Assembly (NCBI RefSeq): GCF_932526225.1
Contig: NC_064044.1
Coordinates: forward strand, 873,001 to 937,000
Direction of reading: 5' to 3'
DNA: 64,000 bases
Source: Nematostella vectensis
Lineage: Eukaryota; Cnidaria; Anthozoa; Actiniaria; Edwardsiidae
Part shown: one piece after another, positions 45,501-60,500 of the stretch
Layout: every line of letters starts with the position of its first letter
Position numbering within the stretch: the first letter of the stretch is position 1
Notes under the pieces: model-generated
What the model was told of the DNA's origin: nothing
What the model saw: only the letters and a program-made list of their open reading frames with translations
The model's database searches: none
Made by a program: the position numbers and the translations under genes

Positions 45501-48500
45501 GCGAGGCTATGGGAGGTCGTCTCGAAAAAATCTGACGAAAAGCCTGAAATTCATACACTTTTAAAGCACCTTTTTCTATAAATGGTATTATATTCTGATA
45601 TACAATAGCTGGTGCGTATTTTTATACTGATTCGAAGAATTATTATAGCAAATTGGAGAAACATCATCTCAGAAACATAACAAAATAATCTAAGCACACA
45701 AATAAGAACGGCCCAGCCTCAACTCCGATAATTAGACGTTCTTATAAATAAGAGTGTAATTTGGTTAAAAAGAAGAGAAAAAAATAATGTTGAACACGTC
45801 TTTAGAAAGACGCCGACCTGCGCCCGAGGGCTCGTTGTTATAAGGAAGGTGTAATTGACAATGCTAAATGGTGGTGACGAGTGTTTCATTGGTGTGGTGT
45901 GATAGCTGATGATGAAAGGGTTTTTGATATACCAATGATGACGTCGTTAAGCGATGGACGGCGTCGATGATGATAAGGATAACTAATAAGGTCGATAATG
46001 AATAATACCCTTATTCCTGCATTTTCTACGTTCCATACAATCCAACATCTTTTTTGTTTTATTGTCCATGCAGAGATCTCGTTTCTTTGGCGTCAAAAAG
46101 TACTGGGTTGTGTTGGAACGAGGAGTGCTCTCCTACTTTCACAAACGGTGAGCAAACGGCTATACCGCATGTGGGGAGGGGTTCTCAATTATTGTTATTG
46201 TTATGTGGGGAGGGGTTCTCAATTATTGTTATTGTTATGTGGGGAGGGGTTCTCAATTATTGTTATTGTTATGTGGGGAGGGGTTCTCAATTATTGTTAT
46301 TGTTATGTGGGGAGGGGTTCTCAATTCGAACGCATAGAAGGCACCTCAGGCGGCCGCCATGCGACTTGTGGTCTGACCACGGAACCCTTTTTCTTTTTTC
46401 TTTTCTTTTTGTGGAGCTAGAAAAACCGTACAACCCTCAAAAATTTTTTGGAGCAAAGACGAGAGCCAGTCAACTCAAATCACGGAACCAAGAATTGAAC
46501 CTGGAGCCCGTTGGTGAAAAGCAATTATGCAAAGCAAGTTTGCAAGTTGCGCCGCCCAAACTCTGCGTCCCAGGCTCTTTGGGTTGATTTACTGAAACCA
46601 CTGGATCGAATTGCATTTACATTTGCACTTCTAGGACCTTTGTAACAAACTGCATTTCATATTCATGACATCTATTACACCTACGAGAGCCAATGAGAGC
46701 CCAAGGCTTCACCCACGAGAGCCAATAAAGCTCAAGGCTTCAGCCACATGAGCCAATGAGGGCTCAAGGCTTCACCCACGAGAGCCAATGAGGGCTCAAG
46801 GCTTCACCCACGAGAGCCAATGAGGGCTCAAGGCTTCAGCCACAAGAGCCAATGAAAGCTCAAGGCTTCAGCCACAAGAGCCAATGAGGGCTCAAGGCTT
46901 CACCCACGAGAGCCAATGAGGGCTCAAGGCTTCACCCACGAGAGCCAATGAGGGCTCAAGGCTTCAGCCACAAGAGCCAATGAAAGCTCAAGGCTTCAGC
47001 CACAAGAGCCAATAAAGCTCAAGGCTTCAGCCACATGAGCCAATGAGAGCTCAAGGCTTTAGCCACAAGAGCCAATAAAGCTCAAGGCTTCAGCCACATG
47101 AGCCAATGAGAGCTCAAGGCTTTAGCCACAAGAGCCAATAAAGCTCAAGGCTTCAGCCACATGAGCCAATGAGAGCTCAAGGCTTCACCTACGAGAGCCA
47201 ATAAAGCTCAAGGCTTCAGCCACATGAGCCAATGAGAGCTCAAGGCTTCACCCACGAAAGCCAATGAAAGCTCAATGCTTCAGCCACATGAGCCAATGAA
47301 AGCTCAATGCTTCAGCCACATGAGCCAATGAAAGCGCAAGGCTATAACCACAAGAGCCAATGAAAGCTCAAGGATTCACCCACGAGAGCCAATAAGAGAT
47401 AACCCTTAACCCACGAGAGCCAATAAGAGCTCAAGGTTTAGCAAGCTCAAGGCTTTAGCCACGAGACCCAAAAAGAGGCTTCATTCTTTAAACAATAAGT
47501 TTCTTAACTTAATGATAAACATAATAATTTTGCCATTCCCTAGTGCGGACGCAGCATCAGGACACAAGAGACAGGGCTTCAAGTACCTGGACCACGCGAA
47601 ATTCTCGGTAAACCTACTCTTTTAACCCATCATTTACATGCGAAATTCTCGGTTAACCTTCGCTTTTACCCCATCATTTACCTAGCGAAATTCTCGGTAA
47701 ACCTTCTCTTTTAACCCATAATTTACCGAGCGGAATTATCGGTAAATCTACTCTTTTACCCCATCATTTACCGCGCGAAAGTGTAGGTAAACCCCTTTTT
47801 TACCCCATCATTTACCACGCGAAATTCTTGGTTACCTACTCTTTTATCCCATCATTTACCGAGCGAAATTCTTGGTAAAACTACTCTTTTACCCCATCAT
47901 TTACTACGCGAAATTCTTGGTAAACCTACTCTTTTACCCAATCATTTACCGAGTGAAATTCTTGGTAAACCTACTTTTTGACCCCATCATTTACCACGCG
48001 AAATTCTCGGTAAACCTACTCTTTTACCCAATCATTTACCGAGTGAAATTCCCGGTAAACCTACTCTTTTACTCCAAAATTTACCGCGCGAAGGCTCGGT
48101 AAACCTACTCTTTTACCCCAACATTTACCACTCGAAATATTCAGTAAACTTTCTCTTTTACCCCATCATTTACTGAGCTAAATTGTCGGTAAACCTTCTC
48201 TTTTGACCCATCATTTACCGCGCGAAATTCTTGGTTAACCTACTCTTTTACCCCAACATTTACCACGCGAAATTCTTGGTAAACCTACTCCGTTTTTTAT
48301 ATTCCTTACCAATAAGATTAGTGGTGGAGTTAGTTGTTTTTGTTGAAGGTACCTAAAGAAGAGAAGCACAAAATAAAGATCCAGTACTCAGATAACACCG
48401 TGCACATCTGGAGCGTATCTCCCAACGACCCCGCACCGCAAGTACAAAGACAGGTACGTGTGCGTGGTCGCCGCACAGGGGCGTGTCCAGAGAGGGGACC

Positions 48501-51500
48501 AAGGGGCCCCGACGCCACACTGCTCATTTGCACAGACTTGAAATTACGTGGGGATCCAGTAATTAGACTAGTTTGACTTGTGGAATAGTTAAGAAAGTGT
48601 TTGACTTATGACTTTGTGTGTATTTATATTGGATCTAGATAGGTCTTGTGACATATTTTCCGCAGCTCAGGTATGGCTTTAGAAAGTGAGAAAACCATTT
48701 GTACGCCAGTAAATATGTTGGACCCGATCAGGGGCTTTGGTAATGTGACTATAGCGCATCCCACAGAGAATAGAGATTTGAATGCTGATAGATTTTGCAT
48801 CATGTTCTCTTTGCTTGTAGCGCTGGCTGAACTCGCTACACGAGCACTGTGCCTACAGTACACACTACACGACCCAGCCCACCCTACTGGTGGACGAGTA
48901 CGACCAGAACTTCTTGCCTCTCGGCGATATCCAAACATCCATCAAGGTGAGTGTGCCTTTAGTTTATTCGTCTTTGTACCTACTCGTGTTGTCTTCGTAC
49001 CTACTATTGTTATCTTCGTACCTACTTGTGTTGTCTTCGTGCCTACTTGTGTTGTCTTCGTGCCTACTCGTGTTGTCTTCGTGCCTACTTGTGTTGTCTT
49101 CGTGCCTACTTGTGTTGTCTTCGTGCCTACTTGTGTTGTCTTCGTGCCTACTCGTGTTGTCTTCGTGCCTACTTGTGTTGTCTTCGTGCCTACTCGTGTC
49201 GTCTTCGTGCCTACTCGTGTTGTCTTCGTACCTACTCGTGTTGTCTTCGTGCCTACTTGTGTTGTCTTCGTGCCTACTTGTGTTGCCTTCGTACCTACTA
49301 TTGTTATCTTCGTGCCTACCCGTGTCGTCTTCGTACCTTTCCGTGCTGTCTTCGTACCTACCAGTGTTGCCTTCGTACGTACTCGTGTTGTCTTCGTACC
49401 TACTCGTGTTGTCTTCGTAACGAAATCGTTTTGGTTTTAAGGAGGCACAAGCGCATCAGCAATCTTTGGAGCAACAAGTCTCTGCCGCCAGTAAACTGAT
49501 CTCGAACTTCGACAGCACTTCGAGCAAGGGCGGTACGTATAGCTTGTCATAAGTAAATTGATCCCGAACTTCGACAGGAATGTAGTAAACTGATATTCAA
49601 TTAACACTTCTAGAAAGGGTGATACGTAGGGCTTGTCATTAGTAGGGCATGGATGAGTTAGGAGAGGAAGTTACACACGAAAGTCTGTCGTTGGATAAGG
49701 AAGGGAAAGCAATAGTTGCTATCTATAGGTTACGTATTGAGTTTACGCTTTTAAAACCTGTCGCTTACATGATTAGCTGATTTAATTTTACACCGGATTG
49801 AAAATGGCGCTCTAAGGCTGCTTTAGACAGCACGTCATATGATATGTCGTAGCCTGAATTACACATGTTCATTTACACTCAACGACTTGAGTGGTAGAGG
49901 TGTCGCCGCAAGTCGCATACGACTAAATCGTGCTATTATATCAGATACTGTCCCTTGGGACTTTCGCGTTTAGGAGGGACTCCTTCGAGATTTCTCGAAG
50001 GCCTTGGTTTTACTGTTTTTCGAAATTAAAAGCCCCCTTTCTAGATAATATACAAAAGTAATCCTCTGATACTTAAACTCTAAAATAAGGCTTTGGCTGG
50101 TCGCACTTTTATTTTAAATCGAGGGAATTTAGTTAGATCGAAATAAGTAATGAAATCCCCACCTGTCAAAGCTTCTGAATTCCACAAGACCCCAAATTAT
50201 CTAGAGAACGGCCAATTGAGGTTTGGTGACACGGTAAAACCACACATGCTTGAATTAGCCGATGGAAATGGGTTCTTTGTGTGACTCGTCAGTGAGCGGG
50301 AAAATAAAATGGCGGCGTGATTGGCCTTCTTTAAATTTTTCCTTTTCTTTTTAGGCCATCTTAGTCTGCTGAACATCAAGACCGCACTGGACGAGATCGT
50401 GTTGTCGTCCAAAGAGATGTGTGCTGTACTCGGTCACTGCATCAACGTATTGGCCCAGCAAGAAGAGGTGCGGACCACAGGGTTACCAACAATCTAGGTT
50501 ACTCGTGTGAAATATGTACAAAAGTTACCTGTTTCTGGGTGCTATGTATGCATTGAGTTTTTATGGGTGGTGTTATTCTGCTGTGTATGTGTATTTAGGT
50601 AGCTAATATGGAAGGTAATGTGTTTTGTGTACTTGATATGGCTCCATGCACAGCCGTGTATCTGCGTAGCTAATGTGTCGTCTAATATAGTGTCATCACA
50701 GGATACCCATTGATTTGGTTTTATACAGGGGATGTGCCAGGTAGCTAATGCGTTTTGTCAAGAATTTTGTCATGCACAGGATACCCGTGCATCTGGGTAG
50801 CTCATGTGTTTTATGTTGTTAGGTACAGAGTGGTACACAGGATACCCGTGCATCTGGGTAGCTCATGTGTTTTGTGTTTTTAGGTACGGAGTCGTACACA
50901 GGATACCCGTGCATCTGGGTAGCTCATGTGTTTTGTGTTGTTAGGTACTGAGTCGTACACTGGATACCCGTGCATCTGGGTAGCTCATGTGTTTTGTGTT
51001 GTTAGGTACAGAGTGTTACACAGGATACCCGTGCATCTGGGTAGCTCATGTGTTTTGTGTTGTTAGGTACGGAGCCGTACACAGGGTACCCCTGTATCTG
51101 GGTAGCTCAAATGCTCAAATGCTTAGCTTATTTGTTTTGTGTTTTTAGGTACGGAGTCATCACATGGAGGAGGAAGTCGAGAAGCGTCGTGTACTCGAAG
51201 ACGCGCTGCATGTCCTCGCAACAGAACACCACGCCCTGGAGTGTTCTATTGGGATTAACGAGGTAAAGTGTTACTATTACGTGCTCTATAGGGATTAACG
51301 AGGTAGAGTGTTACTATTAAGTGCTCTATAGGGATTAACGAGGTAAAGTGTTACTATTACGTGCTCTATAGGGATTAACGGGGTAGAGTGTTACTATTAA
51401 GTGCTCTATAGGGATTAACGAGGTAGAGTGTTACTATTAAGTGCACTATAGGAATTAACGAGGTAGAGTGTTACTATTAAGTGCTCTATAGGGATTAACG

Positions 51501-54500
51501 AGGTAGAGTGTTACTATTACATGCTCTATAGGAATTAACGAGGTAGAGTGTTACTATTAAGTGCTCTATAGCGATTAACGAGTAAGAGTGTTACTATTAA
51601 GTGCTCTATGGGGATTAACGAGGTAGAGTGTAACTATTACGTGCTCTATAGGGATTAACAAGGTAGAGTGTTACTATTAAGTGCTCTATAGGGATTAACG
51701 GGGTAGAGTGTTACTATTACGTGCTCTATGGGGATTAACGAGGTAGAGTGTAACTATTACATGCTCTATAGGGATTAACAAGGTAGAGTGTTACTATTAA
51801 GTGCTCTATAGGGATCAATGAGGTAGAGTGTAACTATTACGTGCTCTATAGGGATTAACAAGGTAGAGTGTTACTATTAAGTGCTCTATGTGGATTAACG
51901 AGGTAGAGGGTTACTATTACATGCTCTATGGGGATTAAGAAGGTAGAGTGTTACTATTGAGTGCTCTATAGGGATTAACGAGGTAAAGTGTTACTATTAA
52001 GTGCTCTATAGGGATTAACGAGGTAGAGTGTTACTATTAAGTGCTCTATAGGGATTAACGAGGTAGAGTGTTACTATTACGTGCTCTATAGGGATTAACC
52101 AGGTAGAGTGTTACCATTAAGTGCTCTATAGGGATTAACAAGGTAGAGTGTTACTATTACGTGCTCTATAGGGATTAACGAGGTAGAGTGTTACTATTAC
52201 GTGCTCTATAGGGATTAACGAGGTAGTGTTACCAATAAGTGCTCTATAGGGATTAGCGATTAATCGAGCCCTGTAAGTCAACTCTGTCTTTGGTTTGTCC
52301 TTATGTCTAGATACTCCGCACTAGTAAACTGTCTTTGTTCCGTCTTTTCACATCTAGATGCTCCACACCAGTAAATTGTCATTAGTCAGTGACTCAGACG
52401 AGTTCTTCGATGCAGTGTCAGACATCGCCTGCTCGCTCCCTGACGAGATGCCTTCCGATAGCGATGAAGAAAGCGAAGTCTATGTGCCAGCTGACATAAC
52501 AGACCCGGCGAGCGACCAAGAGTCCACGACCACGCTTAGAAAATGCGACTCTGGGCAAAACCTTAACCGTAGTCTCCCCCCCGGTCTTACGAGAAGTAGC
52601 TCTGACACGACGTTACCGCGTAGGGAGCCTTCAAATCTCGTGGTCGAGGGGCTGCAAAAATCTAAGTCTGAGTCGAAGGATATGGAAAGGGAATATGAGG
52701 AGAGGGGGCGCAAAATGTCCGAGAAACAGGAAAATGTAGAGGAAAACGGTGCAGAGGCATCTGTGCCTAGACACAGGTAAATGAGAGAACGGAAATTGAA
52801 GTTCTATTAGATGTTGAATTAGCAATGTGAGGCATGTGTGCTCACATATGAGAGAACGGAAATTGAAATTCTATTAGATGATGAATTACCAATGTGAGGC
52901 ATGCGTTCTCAGATACAGGTGAATAAGTGAACGGGAATCGAAGTACTATTACATGCTGAATTACATGATCAAATATGTGATCAGCTAGTACAAGTCGCCT
53001 ATTATTCACGGAAAAATAAAAAGCGTCCAGAAAATTAGTTTTTACTTGAATAGACCGAGTGGTGATGATTTATTGGCCTTCAGCTCATAAAGCTTGCTCA
53101 TGTAGGATCCGCTTGTACGAAACAATGTATCGGGCCCACCCGTCACCGCATATAAGCTTGCTCATGTTGGATCCTCTCGTACGAAGCCATGTATCCGGAC
53201 CCTCGCCTAGATTTCAATTCGACCCGTTTTATTTAAAGTTGTCTGTTTTTGTAGGACACGCCTGCCCACCCACATGCTGTCCAGAAACGAGTTTAGCGTC
53301 TGGACGGTGTTAAAACAGTGCATAGGGAAGGTATGTTAAAACAGTGCAATAGGGAAGGTATGTTAAAACAATGCATAGGGAAGGTATGTCAAAACAGTGC
53401 ATAGGGAAGGTACAGTATGTTAAAACAGTGCATAAGGAAGGTATGTTAAAACAGTGCATAGGGAAGGAATGTTAAAACAGTGCATAGGGAAGGTATGTTA
53501 AAACAGTGCATAGGGAAGGTATGTTAAAACAGTGCATAGGGAAGGTATGTTAAAACAGTGCATAGGGAAGGTATGTTGAAACAGTGCATAGGGAAGGTAT
53601 GTTAAAACAGTGCATAGGGAAGGTATGTCAAAACAGTGCATAGGGAAGGTACAGTATGTTAAAACAGTGCATAAGGAAGGTATGTTAAAACAGTGCATAG
53701 GGAAGGAATGTTAAAACAGTGCATAGGGAAGGTATGTTAAAACAGTGCATAGGGAAGGTATGTTAAAACAGTGCATAGGGAAGGTATGTTAAAACAGTGC
53801 ATAGGGAAGGTATGTTGAAACAGTGCATAGGGAAGGTATGTTAAAACAGTGCATAGGGAAGGTATGTTAAAACAGTGCATAGGGAAGGTATGTTAAAACA
53901 GTGCATAGGGAAGGTATGTTAAAACAGTGCATAGGGAAGGTATGTTAAAACAGTGCATAGGGAAAGTATGTTAAAACAGTGCATAGGGAAGGTATGTTAA
54001 AACAGTGCATAGGGAAGGTATGTTAAAACAGTGCATAGGGAAGGTATGTTAAAACAGTGCATAGGGAAGGTATGTTAAAACAGTGCATAGGGAAAGTATG
54101 TTAAAACAGTGCATAGGGAAGGTATGTCAAAACAGTGCATAGGGAAGGTATGTTAAAACAGTGCATAGGAAAGGTATGTTAAAACAGTGCATAGGGAAGG
54201 TATGTTAAAACAGTGCATAGGGAAGGTATGTTAAAACAGTGCATAGGGAAGGTATGTTGAAACAGTGCATAGGGAAGGTATGTTAAAACAGTGCATAGGG
54301 AAGGTATGTTAAAACAGTGCATAGGGAAGGTATGTCAAAACAGTGCATAGGGAAGGTATGTTAAAACAGTGCATAGAGAAGGTATGTCAAAACAGTGCAT
54401 AGGGAAGGTATGTCAAAACAGTGCATAGGGAAGGTATGTTAAAACAGTGCATAGGGAAGGTATGTTAAAACAGTGCATAGGGAAGGTATGTTAAAACAGT

Positions 54501-57500
54501 GCATAGGGAAGGTATGTTAAAACAGTGCATAGGGAAGGTATGTTAAAACAGTGCATAGGGAAGGTATGTTAAAACAGTGCATAGGGAAGGTATGTTAAAA
54601 CAGTGCATAGGGAAGGTATGTTACCAGTATACACCTATTTCGAAAAAGGTTGTCAGTGCAAATGGCGAATGGCAAATAGTAAATGGCAGTTCTAAGCCCG
54701 AACGGTGCTTCTGGGTACTAATCATTCGTAAAATTAAAGGTGTTAAATAAAGTCTAGCAATGTCAGAGACATACATTGATGATCTTTAATGGATAATTGT
54801 TTGATTTATCCATATTCTTCAGCATTTAGTAGAAATTTAATGAGACCCATGGTTCCTTTCGGTCCTAGAACTGCCATTTGCCAATCGCCATTTGCCGTTT
54901 CGCACTGACAACGTTTTTTGAAATAGGTATATGTATACAGTGCATGGGGAAGATATGCTACCAGTGTATGTGTACAGTGCATAGGGAAGATATGCTACCA
55001 GTGTATGTGTACATTGCATAGGGAAGATATGTTACCAGTGTATGTGTACAGTGCATAGGGAAGATATGTTACCAGTGTATGTGTACAGTGCATAGGGAAG
55101 ATATGTTACCAGTGTATGTGTACAGTGCATAGGGAAGATATGTTACCAGTGTATGTGTACAGTGCATAGGGAAGATATGCTACCAGTGTATGTGTACATT
55201 GCATAGGGAAGATATGTTACCAGTGTATGTGTACAGTGCATAGGGAAGATATGTTACCAGTGTATGTGTACAGTGCATAGGGAAGATATGTTACCAGTGT
55301 ATGTGTACAGCGCATAGGGAAGGTATGTAACCAGTGTGTGTGTACAGTGCATAGGGAAGATATGTTACCAGTGTATGTGTACAGTGCATAGGGAAGATAT
55401 GTTACCAGTCTATGTGTACAGTGCATAGGGAAGATATGTTACCAGTCTATGTGTACAGTGCATAGGGAAGATATGTTACCAGTCTATGTGTACAGTGCAT
55501 AGGGAAGATATGTTACCAGTGTATGTGTACAGCGCATAGGGAAGATATGCTACCAGTGTATGTGTACAGTGCATAGGGAAGATATGCTACCAGTGTATGT
55601 GTACAGTGCATAGGGAAGATATGTTACCAGTGTATGTGTACAGCGCATAGGGAAGATATGCTACCAGTGTATGTGTACAGCGCATAGGGAAGATATGCTA
55701 CCAGTGTATGTATACAGTGCATAGGGAAGATATGTTACCAGTGTATGTGTACAGTGCATAGGGAAGATATGCTACCAGTGTATGTGTACAGTGCATAGGG
55801 AAGATATGTTACCAGTGTATGTATACAGTGCATAGGGAAGATATGTTACCAGTGTATGTGTACAGTGCATAGGGAAGATATGCTACCAGTGTATGTATAC
55901 AGTGCATAGGGAAGATATGCTACCAGTGTATGTGTACAGCGCATAGGGAAGATATGCTACCAGTGTATGTGTACAGTGCATAGGGAAGATATGTTACCAG
56001 TGTATGTGTACAGTGCATAGGGAAGATATGCTACCAGTGTATGTGTACAGTGCATAGGGAAGATATGCTACCAGTGTATGTGTACAGTGCATAGGGAAGA
56101 TATGCTACCAGTGTATGTATACAGTGCATAGGGAAGATATGTTACCAGTGTATGTGTACAGTGCATAGGGAAGATATGCTACCAGTGTATGTGTACAGTG
56201 CATAGGGAAGATATGCTACCAGTGTATGTGTACAGCGCATAGGGAAGATATGCTACCAGTGTATGTGTACAGTGCATAGGGAAGATATGTTACCAGTGTA
56301 TGTGTACAGTGCATAGGGAAGATATGCTACCAGTGTATGTGTACAGTGCATAGGGAAGATATGCTACCAGTGTATGTGTACAGTGCATAGGGAAGATATG
56401 CTACCAGTGTATGTATACAGTGCATAGGGAAGATATGTTACCAGTGTATGTGTACAGTGCATAGGGAAGATATGTTACCAGTGTATGTGTACAGTGCATA
56501 GGGAAGATATGTTACCAGTGTATGTGTACAGTGCATAGGGAAGATATGTTACCAGTGTATGTGTACAGTGCATAGGGAAGATATGCTACCAGTGTATGTG
56601 TACATTGCATAGGGAAGATATGTTACCAGTGTATGTGTACAGTGCATAGGGAAGATATGTTACCAGTGTATGTGTACAGTGCATAGGGAAGATATGTTAC
56701 CAGTGTATGTGTACAGCGCATAGGGAAGGTATGTAACCAGTGTGTGTGTACAGTGCATAGGGAAGATATGTTACCAGTGTATGTGTACAGTGCATAGGGA
56801 AGATATGTTACCAGTCTATGTGTACAGTGCATAGGGAAGATATGTTACCAGTCTATGTGTACAGTGCATAGGGAAGATATGTTACCAGTGTATGTGTACA
56901 GCGCATAGGGAAGATATGCTACCAGTGTATGTGTACAGTGCATAGGGAAGATATGCTACCAGTGTATGTGTACAGTGCATAGGGAAGATATGTTACCAGT
57001 GTATGTGTACAGCGCATAGGGAAGATATGCTACCAGTGTATGTGTACAGCGCATAGGGAAGATATGCTACCAGTGTATGTATACAGTGCATAGGGAAGAT
57101 ATGTTACCAGTGTATGTGTACAGTGCATAGGGAAGATATGCTACCAGTGTATGTGTACAGTGCATAGGGAAGATATGCTACCAGTGTATGTATACAGTGC
57201 ATAGGGAAGATATGTTACCAGTGTATGTGTACAGTGCATAGGGAAGATATGCTACCAGTGTATGTATACAGTGCATAGGGAAGATATGCTACCAGTGTAT
57301 GTGTACAGCGCATAGGGAAGATATGCTACCAGTGTATGTGTACAGTGCATAGGGAAGATATGTTACCAGTGTATGTGTACAGTGCATAGGGAAGATATGC
57401 TACCAGTGTATGTGTACAGTGCATAGGGAAGATATGCTACCAGTGTATGTGTACAGTGCATAGGGAAGATATGCTACCAGTGTATGTATACAGTGCATAG

Positions 57501-60500
57501 GGAAGATATGTTACCAGTGTATGTGTACAGTGCATAGGGAAGATATGCTACCAGTGTATGTGTACAGTGCATAGGGAAGATATGCTACCAGTGTATGTGT
57601 ACAGCGCATAGGGAAGATATGCTACCAGTGTATGTGTACAGTGCATAGGGAAGATATGTTACCAGTGTATGTGTACAGTGCATAGGGAAGATATGCTACC
57701 AGTGTATGTGTACAGTGCATAGGGAAGATATGCTACCAGTGTATGTGTACAGTGCATAGGGAAGATATGCTACCAGTGTATGTATACAGTGCATAGGGAA
57801 GATATGTTACCAGTGTATGTGTACAGTGCATAGGGAAGATATGCTACCAGTGTATGTATACAGTGCATAGGGAAGATATGCTACCAGTGTATGTGTACAG
57901 CGCATAGGGAAGATATGCTACCAGTGTATGTGTACAGTGCATAGGGAAGATATGTTACCAGTGTATGTGTACAGTGCATAGGGAAGATATGCTACCAGTG
58001 TATGTGTACAGCGCATAGAAGAGATATGTTACCAGTGTATGTGTACAGTGCATAGGGAAGATATGTTACCAGTGTATGTGTACAGCGCATAGTTAAGGTA
58101 TGTAACCAGTGTGTGTGTACAGTGCATAGGGAAGATATGTTACCAGTGTATGTGTACAGTGCATAGGGAAGATATGTTACCAGTCTATGTGTACAGTGCA
58201 TAGGGAAGATATGTTACCAGTCTATGTGTACAGTGCATAGGGAAGATATGTTACCAGTGTGTGTGTACAGTGCATAGGGAAGGTTTGTTACCAGTGTGTG
58301 TGTACAGTGCATAGGGAAGATATGTTACCAGTGTATGTGTACAGTGCATAGGGAAGGTTTGTTACCAGTGTATGTGTACAGTGCATAGGGAAGATATGTT
58401 ACCAGTGTATGTGTACAGCGCATAGGGAAGGTATGTAACCAGTGTGTGTGTACAGTGCATAGGGAAGATATGTTACCAGTGTATGTGTACAGTGCATAGG
58501 GAAGATATGTTACCAGTGTATGTGTACAGTGCATAGGGAAGATATGTTACCAGTGTATGTGTACAGTGCATAGGGAAGATATGTTACCAGTGTATGTGTA
58601 CAGTGCATAGGGAAGGTTTGTTGCCAGTGTATGTGTACAGTGCATAGGGAAGATATGTTACCAGTGTATGTGTACAGTGCATAGGGAAGATATGTTACCA
58701 GTGTATGTGTACAGTGCATAGGGAAGATATGTTACCAGTGTATGTGTACAGTGCATAGGGAAGATATGTTACCAGTGTATGTATACAGTGCATGGGGAAG
58801 ATATGCTACCAGTGTATGTGTACAGTGCATAGGGAAGATATGTTACCAGTGTATGTGTACAGTGCATAGAGAAGATATGCTACCAGTGTATGTGTACAGT
58901 GTATAGGGAAGATATGTTACCAGTGTATGTGTACAGTGCATAGGGAAGATATGTTGCCAGTGTATGTGTACAGTGCATAGAGAAGATATGTTACCAGTGT
59001 ATGTGTACAGTACATAGGGAAGATATGTTACCAGTGTATGTGTACAGTGCATAGGGAAGATATGTTGCCAGTGTATGTGTACAGTGCATAGAGAAGATAT
59101 GTTGCCAGTCTATGTGTACAGTGCATAGGGAAGATATGTTACCAGTGTATGTGTACAGTGCATAGAGAAGATATGTTGCCAGTCTATGTGTACAGTGCAT
59201 AGGGAAGATATGTTACCAGTGTATGTGTACAGTGCATAGAGAAGATATGTTGCCAGTCTATGTGTACAGTGCATAGGGAAGATATGTTACCAGTGTATGT
59301 GTACAGTGCATAGGGAAGATATGTTACCAGTGTATGTGTACAGTGCATGGGGAAGATATGTTACCAGTGTATGTGTACAGTGCATAGGGAAGATATGTTA
59401 CCAGTGTATGTGTACAGTGCATAGGGAAGATATGCTACCAGTGTATGTGTACAGTGCATAGGGAAGATATGCTACCAGTGTATGTGTACAGCGCATAGGG
59501 AAGATATGCTACCAGTGTATGTGTACAGTGCATAGGGAAGATATGTTACCAGTGTATGTGTACAGCGCATAGGGAAGGTATGTAACCAGTGTGTGTGTAC
59601 AGTGCATAGGGAAGATATGTTACCAGTGTATGTGTACAGTGCATAGGGAAGATATGTTACCAGTCTATGTGTACAGTGCATAGGGAAGATATGTTACCAG
59701 TCTATGTGTACAGTGCATAGGGAAGATATGTTACCAGTCTATGTGTACAGTGCATAGGGAAGATATGCTACCAGTGTATGTGTACAGCGCATAGGGAAGA
59801 TATGCTACCAGTGTATGTGTACAGTGCATAGGGAAGATATGTTACCAGTGTATGTGTACAGTGCATAGGGAAGATATGCTACCAGTGTATGTGTACAGCG
59901 CATAGAAGAGATATGTTACCAGTGTATGTGTACAGTGCATAGGGAAGATATGTTACCAGTGTATGTGTACAGCGCATAGGGAAGGTATGTAACCAGTGTG
60001 TGTGTACAGTGCATAGGGAAGATATGTTACCAGTGTATGTGTACAGTGCATAGGGAAGATATGTTACCAGTGTATGTGTACAGTGCATAGGGAAGATATG
60101 TTACCAGTGTATGTGTACAGTGCATAGGGAAGATATGTTACCAGTGTATGTGTACAGTGCATAGGGAAGATATGTTACCAGTCTATGTGTACAGTGCATA
60201 GAGAAGATATGTTGCCAGTCTATGTGTACAGTGCATAGGGAAGGTTTGTTACCAGCGTGTGTGTACAGTGCATAGGGAAGATATGTTACCAGTGTATGTG
60301 TACAGTGCATAGGGAAGATATGTTACCAGTGTATGTGTACAGTGCATAGGTAAGATATGTTACCAGTGTATGTGTACAGTGCATAGGGAAGGTTTGTTAC
60401 CAGTGTATGTGTACAGTGCATAGGGAAGATATGTTACCAGTGAATGTGTACAGTGCATAGGGAAGATATGTTACCAGTGTATGTGTACAGTGCATAGAGA

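Larger units (their letters stand above)
45377..48946 (+). other. ORP exons 10-14: PH domain
   Basis: Residues 236-373. Core signatures are [60 protein letters not shown] and [10 protein letters not shown]. The K-x-R-F and W pattern and the closing tryptophan helix are typical of ORP PH domains, which bind phosphoinositides. Exon 10 is only 45 bases. Confidence 0.9.
49442..52776 (+). other. ORP exons 15-18: coiled coil and FFAT-like linker
   Basis: Residues 374-618. Exons 15-17 form a helical stretch ([39 protein letters not shown]). Exon 18 opens with [15 protein letters not shown]: an acidic lead followed by EFFDAVS, which matches the FFAT core EFFDAxE except at the last position and corresponds to the VAP-binding motif of ORP1L. 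The remainder is polar, serine-rich linker. Confidence 0.85.

Noticed and set aside
48673-49499. Three overlapping forward ORFs of repetitive [14 protein letters not shown] and CCLRAY peptides
   Set aside because: All three frames are open through the same 21-bp minisatellite, which shows that openness comes from the period, not from coding.
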